Below, one piece after another: positions 9,757 to 17,956 of a DNA stretch of 64,000 bases. The number at the start of each line of letters is the position of its first letter. Positions within the stretch are counted from its first letter, which is position 1. The notes beneath the pieces are model-generated. The model was not told where the DNA came from and searched no databases. It was given only the letters and a program-made list of their open reading frames with translations. Source of the DNA: Mariniblastus sp. (lineage in GTDB: Bacteria; Planctomycetota; Planctomycetia; Pirellulales; Pirellulaceae); contig JAPKBL010000002.1 of NCBI GenBank assembly GCA_028823415.1, forward strand, positions 1 to 64,000, read 5' to 3'. Both the position numbers and the translations under genes were made by a program.

Positions 9757-10049
9757 TGAGATTCCAAGAGTTGTGGAAAAGGCTAAACGTTGGACCATGT
9801 TTAGCGAGGGTCTACCAAACTAGCGACAAGGAAATCTGAATTCAAGCGAAAATCAGAATAAAGCACGCTTAATCCAGAATAGGGATCAGTGGGGAATGAA
9901 ATCAACGCTGAAATGTCGTTTTTGTCGACATCGTGAATGATCTTCCGTTTCGTCTGCGATTAATCATCCCTCGCGAATGAGTGATTAAAGTAGGATTCGC
10001 ACGGCGAATTCAGATTAAAAACCTTCGACGGGCGTTCCTTCGTCCGTAC

Positions 10050-10760
10050 CTACCGATCGCCAAAAATCTGCTCAGCCCGTTGAAATAGAATCCAAGAGGT
10101 CACGATGTACTTGTCTTCGGTTTCCGGGACAGAGCCTTTGTGAGTATGGGTGAACCCAGCTGGTGCGATTACCATTGTGCCTTTTTTCGGTTTGATTTTC
10201 GCATCCTGATAAAAGAACTCCGTTTCACCACCTCGCTCGACATCGTTTAAAAAAAACATAAACAGAAGAACCCGGTGGAGTGTTTCGCAGTTATTTTCCC
10301 GAGGGTAGATTTCGGAATGCCAGTGATGGTAGCCCCCTTTTCCCTGATGGTATTTCTGGAGATTTAGAAAGCCGGGTCGGTACAAATTCAGTATGATCCC
10401 GGTGAGTTGCTCTTCGGGAATACGATCAAGGTTATCGGGGGCAACCTCGATGATGTCTCCATTTTTTAGACGGATCGTGGGCGCGAGCGCACCGCAAACC
10501 AGATGCGGGTACTGTGTGACATACTGTGTTAGATATTTCAATGTCGCATTAAAAAGCTGTTGATTGATTTCATTCCATTCTTGATATTCTGAAATGCAGC
10601 AATCAACACTGTCTTTTTTTTCAACGTTGACGCCCGTCCCGATCTTTCCGGTCACGTGACTTTTGGGAGATGTTTCAAACTTATTGATGATTTGATCGCA
10701 AAAATCAGAGCTTAACGCAGCCTCGTAGGTTGAGATGAAATTTCCGTGGTTATTCGTCAT
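10050..10760 (-). CDS. 2-oxoglutarate/Fe(II)-dependent oxygenase (prolyl-4-hydroxylase-like)
   Basis: A 236-residue cytoplasmic protein without a signal peptide. The double-stranded beta-helix core shows YHHWHSE (iron ligands H-x-E/D type), FLNDVERGGETEFF, the conserved GTMVIAPAGFTHTHKGSVP with the distal His, and KYIVTSWILF carrying the 2-oxoglutarate-binding region. This is the pattern of the P4Hc / 2OG-FeII_Oxy_3 group, which hydroxylates proline or other side chains using O2 and 2-oxoglutarate. Its substrate is unknown. It sits between two near-duplicate subtilase genes on the same strand, and a terminator separates it from the upstream one, so it likely has its own promoter. Confidence 0.85.
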   Translation of the reverse strand: MTNNHGNFISTYEAALSSDFCDQIINKFETSPKSHVTGKIGTGVNVEKKDSVDCCISEYQEWNEINQQLFNATLKYLTQYVTQYPHLVCGALAPTIRLKNGDIIEVAPDNLDRIPEEQLTGIILNLYRPGFLNLQKYHQGKGGYHHWHSEIYPRENNCETLHRVLLFMFFLNDVERGGETEFFYQDAKIKPKKGTMVIAPAGFTHTHKGSVPETEDKYIVTSWILFQRAEQIFGDR

Positions 10761-10776
10761 CGTAGGTCCCTAAAAA

Positions 10777-10803
10777 AACACCGGACAGGAATTGTCCGGT
10801 GTT
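10777..10803 (-). terminator. Rho-independent terminator of subtilase 2
   Basis: AACACCGGACA (10777-10787) pairs perfectly with TGTCCGGTGTT (10793-10803) around a 5-base loop. On the minus strand the stem is followed by a T run. It lies about 50 bases past the stop of the minus-strand subtilase and just ahead of the oxygenase start. Confidence 0.88.
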
Positions 10804-10852
10804 AGTTTTATCAGAATTGGAAAAGAGTTGCGGTAGCAATCTTTCGTTTAGC

Positions 10853-13800
10853 TTAAATTCCCCATGTGCCTGTGGGGCTGAGGCGCCCCAGTTCGGCAAA
10901 GAATTTATCGGCAGTTGAAAGTTTGTCATTTCCTTCGGAGCTTTCTTGTCCGGCGGTCAAGATCTCTCCGAGATCATCTGATCCATTAAGAAATTCGTAG
11001 GCCGTATTTTCGGTAGCGTAACCCGTAGGTGTTGCTGAGTTCCATTTTTGAGAATTGGTATCTTCAACTCGCGTCAACGCTGAATTGGATGACACTGAAT
11101 CGCCCGACACTTGATACGACGTGAAATGAAAAGCATCCAGTCCTGCTCCGGCAAGCTGTTGAGCGTAGGTTGGACTGCTGGCGAGTCCCGACATCGAGCC
11201 ACTCGCTTGACCAGCCATGAAGGACGGCGTGTTGGCGACTAGAACTCCAGCCTCCATTGCCAATACGCCTGCGATTTCAGTGGTGTGGTTCAGTTCGTTG
11301 TCTTTGGACTTCTCTTCTTCAACCCAAACGGTGACGCTGGTGCTAGTTTGAGACCGATGTCTCAGCGAAGCTGCGTCACCGCCATCACGCGTTTGCATGT
11401 CTGACAAAATAACAGGGGCGGCTGCGCCACCAATGTCTCCAAAATTGACGGTGGTATTTTGGTGGGTGACCGTATTGCCAGTGACGACCGCATTGAGAGT
11501 TGTATCGCCAGAAACCGCAGCTCCCTGATCAATAGCGATATAGCCGACTGTTTCGGTTCCGTGAACACCATCGGCAATTTCTTCTTCGTTGAATTGAATC
11601 TTGAAATTCGAATTGGTTACCGAGCGAATCCGTTCGACAACCGCAGCTTCATCGTTGTTAGTCATGGCCTGAGCGATGATTAACGGGGTTCCAGTGAAAC
11701 TGTCACCAAACGAAATGGTTTTGGTTGCTTCGTTGGTGAGCGTGGTTGTGCCGGCGACGAGTTGAGTGCCATCGGTTAATGTATGAGTGCCAGCTTCGAC
11801 GACCATGTAGCCCATGTTTTCGGTCGTGTGATTTCCATCTCGATAATCCCACTCCTGGAATCGAATTTGGAAACTGTTGGAGGTGACGTTTCGCACTCGA
11901 ACAATTCCTTGGTGCCCGCCATCGCGAGTTGAGCCACCGGCAACCACTACTGGGTTGGTAAAGCTAACCGGTAGATTGATGGTTTTCCAAACGTGGGTCA
12001 CATCAATCGCGGTGCCGGAGAATCCGATTTCTGTCGTGCCTCCGCCGACCTCGTTGACCGTGATCTGAACGGTTGCCGAATCGGTCAATGAACCATCAGT
12101 GACATCATAGGTAAACGAATCACTTCCAAAGAATCCTGCATCTGGAGCGTAGGTGATGGTTCCATCGCCATTGTCCGTGACTAGGCCGTTGGCAGGCTGG
12201 GTTACCGAATCAATGGTCAGCGTATCTCCATCGATGTCGGAGTCATTGCTGACGAGATCTACAATGACGGGAACGTCTTGGTCGGTAGAACCGGCATCGT
12301 TGTTCGCGATCGGGTTGTCATTAACTGCATTGATCGTGACAAAGACGGTTGCGGTGTCGGTGTTGCCATTGCCGTCATTGATCGTGTAGTTGAATGAATC
12401 GGTTCCATTAAAGTTGGCATCGGGTGTGTAGATCAAAATATCATTGTTTTGAGTGACCGTGCCGTTGGAGGCTTGACCGAAAGAGTCAATCGCGAGTGTG
12501 TCGCCGTTGACATCGTCATCATTGTCAAGCACCGGAACGCTGACTTGTGAGTCTTCATTGACAGTCGCGTTGTCGTTGTTAGCAACCGGTGGGTCATCTT
12601 CTACCACTTCATTGACCGTGACCGAAACATTTGCAGAATCGGTTAAATCACCATCGCTCGCCGTGTAACTGAACGAATCGACTCCAAAAAATCCAGCGCT
12701 CGGGGTATAGGTAACCGTTCCGTCACCATTGTCAACGACGGCGCCATTGGCGGGTTGGTTAACAGAATCGACGGTCAATGAATCCCCATCGACGTCGCTG
12801 TCATTTGAAATCACATTAATTAAGACGGCAGTGTCTTGGTTGGTGACCGAGGCGTCATCGGCAGCTACGGGATTATCGTTTACCGCATTGACCGTGATGG
12901 CAACTGAGGCGGTGTCGGTGTTTCCGTTTCCATCATTGATGGTGTAATTGAATGAATCGCTACCGTTAAAGTTAGCATCGGGTGTATAGGTCAAAACACC
13001 GTTGTTGGCCGATACCGATCCGTTGGATGGGTTGGTGAAAGACTGAACCGAGAGCGTGTCATTCTCAGGGTCGGTATCATTCTGAAGCACGTTTATCGCA
13101 ACGAATGAATCCTCGTCGACGGTTGCCGTATCATTCGCGGCTACCGGAGGGGAGTTCGTTGAACTGGTGATCGCCGTCATCGCGAGTCCCAAGTCAAGCA
13201 CACCATTGGTCACAAGATTGAGATGGTCTGCCCGCGTGTTATTGAGAATTGCGTCTTTGATTTCGAGATAAGACATGTCGGGCCGCTCAGCCCACAGCAA
13301 AGCGGCGGCGCCGGCAACATGTGGCGAAGCCATTGATGTTCCCGAAAGGTAAACGTAGCCGTCGTTCGTATAGGTACTCGCAATTGAGGTTCCCGGTGCA
13401 GCAATTTGAACCGATTCATCTCCCCAGTGTGAGTAAGTGGCGAATGCTCCGCCTTCGTCGATTGCTGCGACGGTGATTACATTGTCGTGTACTTTACTAT
13501 ACTCAGCCGGCCAGGAATTAAAGCTCCCGTCCATGTCGGAAGCTGGAATTCCGGTTCGCGAATTACCCGCGGCAACAATATAAAGCACACCAGCATCCTT
13601 GGCGCGGCCAATCGCCGCGGACATGACACTGCTGCCTCCGACATTGGTTCCCGCATAGCCGTAACTATTGTTGGTGATCTTCGCCCCGTTGTCCGTTGCG
13701 TAATCAATCGCTCGTGCGACATCGGCGTTGCTGCCATTTCCAATGACTTTGAGCGACATTAGGCTCGCATCCCAGCCAACTCCGGCGACACCAATTGAGT

Positions 13801-14512
13801 TATTTCCTTGAGCTCCAATGGTTCCCGCGACGTGGGTTCCGTGCCCATTGTCGTCCATGGGATCACTGTCGTCGTTGTCGAAGTCGTAGCCGTAGAAGTC
13901 ATCGACGTAGCCGTTGTTGTCGTCGTCGATGCCGTTGCCAGCGATCTCACCGCTGTTCGTCCAGATGTTGGGTTGGAGATCAGGGTGGTCATACTGAACG
14001 CCACTGTCGATCACGCCAACAATGATCGAAGAACTGTCAGTTCTTGTATCCCAGGCCGATTCGGCGTTGATGTTCGGCGGCCCCCACTGAACCCCCCCGT
14101 AGTACTGGTCATTGGGAACGGCGGTGGATTCCATTAAGTAGTTTGGTTCGGCAAAATCGACGGCGTCGAGTGAGTTGTAGTAATCAATGAGATCCGGAAT
14201 GCTTTGGCCTGCGATGACTGGAATCTCAAAGAGCTGACCGTCAGCACGAAATCCTTCCCCGAGCGATGCTGAGAGAATCGCATTGTGATTCATCATTTCG
14301 ACGTAGTTCGTTTTTTGAAGCTCGTCAACGGAGACATCGTCTTGGAAACGGACGAGGATTTCGGTGCTCGAATAATCGGACGGCGCGAGTTGGCTAAAAT
14401 CGACAGTGTAGGTCGCCAGTAAATTTCTTTGTTCTAAAATCTCGTAGGCGTCACCAACTGAAAGTTTTGAATTGCCCTGTTTACGTCGGTTCAGTCGTTT
14501 GCCTAGCTTCAT
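10853..14512 (-). CDS. Giant secreted subtilase (S8) with cadherin-like and H-type-lectin-like repeats
   Basis: A 1219-residue paralogue of the protein at 5.6-9.8 kb. The N-terminus MKLGKRLNRRKQGNS differs, then the two are the same through the LEQRNLLA motif, the S8 domain (catalytic D169, H224, S393) and two cadherin-like repeats. Two further repeats diverge. The C-terminal part is different: three copies of a domain with VRNVTSNSFQIRFQEW, HTTENMGYMVVEAGTH and similar strings, resembling H-type lectin-like modules found in marine bacterial secreted proteins, then a tail with a SPTGTWGI end. The shared catalytic part with exchanged C-terminal binding modules suggests two proteases aimed at different surfaces; this is inference. 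Confidence 0.9.
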   Translation of the reverse strand: MKLGKRLNRRKQGNSKLSVGDAYEILEQRNLLATYTVDFSQLAPSDYSSTEILVRFQDDVSVDELQKTNYVEMMNHNAILSASLGEGFRADGQLFEIPVIAGQSIPDLIDYYNSLDAVDFAEPNYLMESTAVPNDQYYGGVQWGPPNINAESAWDTRTDSSSIIVGVIDSGVQYDHPDLQPNIWTNSGEIAGNGIDDDNNGYVDDFYGYDFDNDDSDPMDDNGHGTHVAGTIGAQGNNSIGVAGVGWDASLMSLKVIGNGSNADVARAIDYATDNGAKITNNSYGYAGTNVGGSSVMSAAIGRAKDAGVLYIVAAGNSRTGIPASDMDGSFNSWPAEYSKVHDNVITVAAIDEGGAFATYSHWGDESVQIAAPGTSIASTYTNDGYVYLSGTSMASPHVAGAAALLWAERPDMSYLEIKDAILNNTRADHLNLVTNGVLDLGLAMTAITSSTNSPPVAANDTATVDEDSFVAINVLQNDTDPENDTLSVQSFTNPSNGSVSANNGVLTYTPDANFNGSDSFNYTINDGNGNTDTASVAITVNAVNDNPVAADDASVTNQDTAVLINVISNDSDVDGDSLTVDSVNQPANGAVVDNGDGTVTYTPSAGFFGVDSFSYTASDGDLTDSANVSVTVNEVVEDDPPVANNDNATVNEDSQVSVPVLDNDDDVNGDTLAIDSFGQASNGTVTQNNDILIYTPDANFNGTDSFNYTINDGNGNTDTATVFVTINAVNDNPIANNDAGSTDQDVPVIVDLVSNDSDIDGDTLTIDSVTQPANGLVTDNGDGTITYAPDAGFFGSDSFTYDVTDGSLTDSATVQITVNEVGGGTTEIGFSGTAIDVTHVWKTINLPVSFTNPVVVAGGSTRDGGHQGIVRVRNVTSNSFQIRFQEWDYRDGNHTTENMGYMVVEAGTHTLTDGTQLVAGTTTLTNEATKTISFGDSFTGTPLIIAQAMTNNDEAAVVERIRSVTNSNFKIQFNEEEIADGVHGTETVGYIAIDQGAAVSGDTTLNAVVTGNTVTHQNTTVNFGDIGGAAAPVILSDMQTRDGGDAASLRHRSQTSTSVTVWVEEEKSKDNELNHTTEIAGVLAMEAGVLVANTPSFMAGQASGSMSGLASSPTYAQQLAGAGLDAFHFTSYQVSGDSVSSNSALTRVEDTNSQKWNSATPTGYATENTAYEFLNGSDDLGEILTAGQESSEGNDKLSTADKFFAELGRLSPTGTWGI
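12700..14479. repeat. Direct repeat copy B (1.78 kb), inside subtilase 2
   Basis: Partner of 7905-9684, in the same orientation with a 4795-base offset. The absence of visible synonymous differences over 1.78 kb points to very recent duplication or ongoing gene conversion. Recombination between the copies would delete the 2OG oxygenase. Confidence 0.92.
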
Positions 14513-15016
14513 ATTCGTTACTCCAATAATTCAAGATGCGTTTCAAAACTTTCCCCAGCAGTGATTTAAACTTGGCGTTAATTTCGTGAGTGTCAAGAAA
14601 AACACAAAACAAATTTTTCGGGTTAAGCTAAATCGTGCAAAAACTCCTGTTGTCGATCAAGTCTCCGAGTACCCCCAATTGGAGGGTTGCCTGAATTTCG
14701 CCCGAAATGTCGTGTTTTTTTCCGGAGCATTAAGCCGAGTTTTTTGATTGGCGTGAGTCGACAGTTGGTAATTTGTTTTTTTGGGATGGACGAATTTTTT
14801 TAAGATACGATTATTTGAATTCCCCAACGATAACGCACCTCCGCGTACCGGACATTTGGTTGGAAGGCGGGAGTCCGCCATCGGGAGAGAGTCGCCTCGG
14901 CGCATCGAGCGAGGTTGCTGGATCGGAGACTGCGCTTGGCGGTCTTTCCGACTGGGACGTGTTAGGCGAGGATACTGTCAATAAATTTCGTTGGGACTTT
15001 TGTGAGGAGGGGTATT
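14513..15016. other. Intergenic region upstream of subtilase 2 and ankyrin gene
   Basis: About 500 bases between divergently transcribed genes. The part near 14580-14640 is AT-rich and likely carries the subtilase promoter. Short open frames exist on both strands, but their translations show no domain-like pattern. I see no RNA gene or repeat. Confidence 0.5.
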
Positions 15017-15532
15017 TTGGTCGAGAGTCAATCGTTGATCGGCCAGTTAATTCAAGCGGTAGTAAACGATCGTGCTGAGGCCTGTCGGCTACTGCAGGCG
15101 CACCCCGAGTTGTTTACCACCCCGTGGGATCTGGGACAAAATGCATTGCATTTTTTAACACTCGAGGGGACTCCCTCGGATGTTGAATTCTTACTTTACC
15201 AGGGGTTCGACCCGGAACGGCGAAACGACTTTGGGGACACTCCGTTGCTCGATGCATGCGTTTTAGAAAAAACAGAAACTGCGAAGGTGTTGTTGGCTTA
15301 TGGCGCTGATCCCAATGTTGGCAGTGAGGTGCGTTTTAATGCGATTCACTGTTGCGTGTACGATGGCAATGCAGACTTAATTGATGCCTTGATTTCAGCA
15401 GGGGCAGACCCAGTATATACAACTCCATTCGGAGAAACTATTTTTGATCAATGGCCAGATTGCCCGAGGCAGCAACAGGCAATGAAAGAATTGGTTAGAC
15501 GGCACCAAATCGAACGTCCTGAACCCGAGTGA
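15017..15532 (+). CDS. Ankyrin-repeat protein
   Basis: About 171 residues. The TTG at 15017 is chosen because GAGGAGGGG (15004-15012) is well placed as its ribosome-binding site; a GTG at 15002 is an alternative. Four to five ankyrin repeats are visible: GQNALHFLTLEGTPSDVEFL, GFDPERRNDFGDTPLLDAC, TAKVLLAYGADPNVGSEV and ADLIDALISAGADPVYTTPF. There is no signal peptide, so it should be a cytoplasmic protein-binding scaffold. Partner unknown; neighbours give no clue. Confidence 0.82.
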   Translation: MVESQSLIGQLIQAVVNDRAEACRLLQAHPELFTTPWDLGQNALHFLTLEGTPSDVEFLLYQGFDPERRNDFGDTPLLDACVLEKTETAKVLLAYGADPNVGSEVRFNAIHCCVYDGNADLIDALISAGADPVYTTPFGETIFDQWPDCPRQQQAMKELVRRHQIERPEPE

Positions 15533-15920
15533 ATAACTCCGTCGGTTATCACTGTTCGTGATTAGGCAGATTCATTTGCCCGCGGCTGACCGGTTGTGTG
15601 ACCTCGCGGGGAATCTTTCCAGGCACAAATCAAAATAGTGTTAATGGTTTTCATAGTTTTGCTCCTTGCGAAACTGTCTCAGTAAAACTCCCAAATTTTC
15701 AAGATGAGGGCGGTTTTTCTGTCCCGTTTGAGCGCCAGGTTTCGCGAGCAGACTGTCCGTCAGTCAGTCTGCGGTTCTTGCAAAGGACGTTAGGGGACGT
15801 TTGGGTGCGTTTGGGGGCGTACAGTGCAGAGGAGGATTCAGCTGTATTAGCCACACAGATGGAGCTAGGCTGGTTACTTCTTCCTTTTGTATTTCATCAA
15901 AGTGCGGGGGGGGAACTGGT
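15533..15920. other. Intergenic region between convergent genes
   Basis: About 390 bases. It contains G-rich runs near 15785-15815 but no convincing coding frame, terminator with a T run, or RNA gene. A plus-strand open frame from 15598 overlaps the EF-hand gene antisense and looks spurious. Confidence 0.4.
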
Positions 15921-16790
15921 TTATTTTTTCACGGGTGAAAATTCCAAAATGCTCAATTTGCCGTCTTGGTTTTTGTCTTTTCGTTTGAATTGGTTTTCGG
16001 CAGGGGTGCGTTTGTCTTTTGGGCGTGGATTTATGAACTCCTTTAGTGAAACCGACCCGTCTCCGTTTTTGTCGTAAATCTGAAATCGTTTTTCTACTGT
16101 TGGCGCTTGAGGCAGAGTGATCTTATTTGGAGGCAGGGTCTTTTTCTTGGTTTGCCAAGCCGGATTTAAATCGGCCTCCCAGATTTTGATACTATCGATT
16201 TCAGAATGAACGCCTGCCATGGGAAAGCCGAAATTTGTTTTCGGCCGGCCAATCTTTTCGTGGGAGCCAAAGGCGAGCGGTCCCTCATCGACTCGGGCTA
16301 CGAAATTGTTGCCTGCGACTTCGATCTGCATGGTGTGCCATTCTCCCGCGGGAAAAGTTTGTTGAACTTGGCCCACGGTCACAGCTCGATCATTTGAATC
16401 ACTTTTGACTTTCTCTCCCTTGAGGGTGTAGCCTTCGGGGGTAAGCGTTGCCCGACAGATATGTCCTTTCCCGTTAAATGAGCAGTGAATTGTGTTTCCA
16501 CCGTTGAATCGAAATTTAAACTGGATGATAAAGTTAGTTGGGAAAACCATGTCTTTCCGGATGACAGCGGAATGTTTATCGGCCGATAATTCGCTCCCTC
16601 TGAGGGCTTGTTCGATGATGGACCATTCTCCTTTGGGAGTGGTCCAATGTTCATTGAGAGTCGGGCTGGAAAATGATTCTTCAAAGATCAGTTTTCCTTG
16701 GAGGCACAGTAGTGGGTCTGCTGCGAAGGCGGGCCCTTGTGCGGCAAGCGCGAAGGCAAAGGTCAGGATTGACAAACGAGCGATAAACAT
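15921..16790 (-). CDS. Secreted LamG/DUF1080-like protein with EF-hand pair
   Basis: A 289-residue protein with a signal peptide (ending near GPAFAA). Residues 30-205 form a concanavalin/LamG-like jelly roll (LIFEESFSSPTLNEHW, GEWSIIEQALRGSE, GEWHTMQIEVAGNNFVARVD), as in DUF1080 3-keto-disaccharide hydrolase-like proteins. The C-terminus has two EF-hand loops, DKNGDGSVSLKEF and DKNQDGKLSILEF, which should bind calcium. The combination is typical for planctomycete extracellular proteins. Catalytic activity cannot be assigned. Confidence 0.82.
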   Translation of the reverse strand: MFIARLSILTFAFALAAQGPAFAADPLLCLQGKLIFEESFSSPTLNEHWTTPKGEWSIIEQALRGSELSADKHSAVIRKDMVFPTNFIIQFKFRFNGGNTIHCSFNGKGHICRATLTPEGYTLKGEKVKSDSNDRAVTVGQVQQTFPAGEWHTMQIEVAGNNFVARVDEGPLAFGSHEKIGRPKTNFGFPMAGVHSEIDSIKIWEADLNPAWQTKKKTLPPNKITLPQAPTVEKRFQIYDKNGDGSVSLKEFINPRPKDKRTPAENQFKRKDKNQDGKLSILEFSPVKK

Positions 16791-16950
16791 ACGTTGAGTC
16801 TTTCTGTAATCAAAGTTTGAGACGGGTTCGCTTCAATAAAGATTCGTGGCGCCGCTGGATTAGTGAGAATATTTTAAAATTTATTCCAGTGAGTAAAGTC
16901 ACTACCTAGCGAGTCTGCGGCCCAATTCGAACCTAAGCCCCGAGGGCTTT

Positions 16951-17754
16951 CTAGCTTGTTTTTGGGGATTGGACGGGGGGGCGAAAAACTGACCCTGATT
17001 GGATGCGATATTTATGAGGCGTAACGCCTACATGTTTGTGGAAGTGCTGGGTAAATGCACTTTGGTCGCAGAACCCGACATCCATCGAAATCTCTAAGAT
17101 TGATTTTTGGCTGTTGAGAAGCGATTCACAGGCAGACTGGATTCTTGTTTTAATCAAGAATTGTTGAGCGTTGATTCCGAAAACGCTAATGAATCGTCGG
17201 TTGAGTTGCCGGGGGGAAATGTTTGACAGCGCCGCGAGGTCAGGCACTTTGATTCTTTGGGCATAATTTTCGCGAATGTAATCAACCGCTTCGACTACCT
17301 CGAGATACGGAACGATCGATTTCTTGTTGGTTTCGTAGCTTTGGACCGTCCCCATGACGCCAATGATTTGTCCGTTAGCACCATAGACAGGATGTTTTTG
17401 GGTTACGAACATGTCGAGAAGCCGTTGCTCGTTATACCAGAGTTCGAGATGATTGATGAGCGAGGTGCCGGTGGAAATGACATGTTGATCGTCGAGTACA
17501 AAACGATCGGCGACATGTTTGGGGAAATGGTCGTAGTCAGTTGTGCCGATGAGCGCTTCTTGACTCTCCAGGCCCAGTCGCACTAAGAGGGATTGACTCC
17601 CAAAAATCATTCGGCTTTCGGTGTCTTTTACGAAGAAATAAATTCCGGGAATGTTGTCGAAAAGTAGATGGAACTGGTGAAGCAATCCCATCTTCCGAAT
17701 GAACGTACTTCGGATTTTTTCTCGATCTAATTCGGTCGCATCAGTTTTTGTCAT
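16951..17754 (-). CDS. AraC-family regulator with PAS sensor domain
   Basis: A 267-residue cytoplasmic regulator. Residues 25-145 are a PAS domain (LLFDNIPGIYFFVKDTESRM, GTTDYDHFP, PVYGANGQIIGVMGTV). Residues 155-255 are the double helix-turn-helix of AraC/XylS proteins (VPDLAALSNISPRQLNRRF and ILEISMDVGFCDQSAFTQHF, then GVTPHKYR). PAS-AraC proteins of this type are common in planctomycetes and likely respond to a small ligand. Target genes are unknown; the adjacent EF-hand/LamG gene downstream on the same strand is a candidate. Confidence 0.88.
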   Translation of the reverse strand: MTKTDATELDREKIRSTFIRKMGLLHQFHLLFDNIPGIYFFVKDTESRMIFGSQSLLVRLGLESQEALIGTTDYDHFPKHVADRFVLDDQHVISTGTSLINHLELWYNEQRLLDMFVTQKHPVYGANGQIIGVMGTVQSYETNKKSIVPYLEVVEAVDYIRENYAQRIKVPDLAALSNISPRQLNRRFISVFGINAQQFLIKTRIQSACESLLNSQKSILEISMDVGFCDQSAFTQHFHKHVGVTPHKYRIQSGSVFRPPVQSPKTS

Positions 17755-17956
17755 TGGCGCAAATAATCGAAATGAGGGTTGTGAGTTTGGTCGACCCTGG
17801 TTCCCCGATCCTCTTGGGGATAGGTGCGTTAGCGATCCAACTCATTAGATAAGTTGCGAGTCGCGTGGACGAGTTCTTTGCTCATTAATTGCGTCATAGT
17901 CAGAAACCTGAATTCGCGTTGTAACGAATTTTTCGGCTAGACAACTGTCTGGTTTC

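Noticed and set aside
15598-16077. Plus-strand 159-codon open frame
   Set aside because: It overlaps the EF-hand protein gene antisense, and its translation shows no domain pattern.
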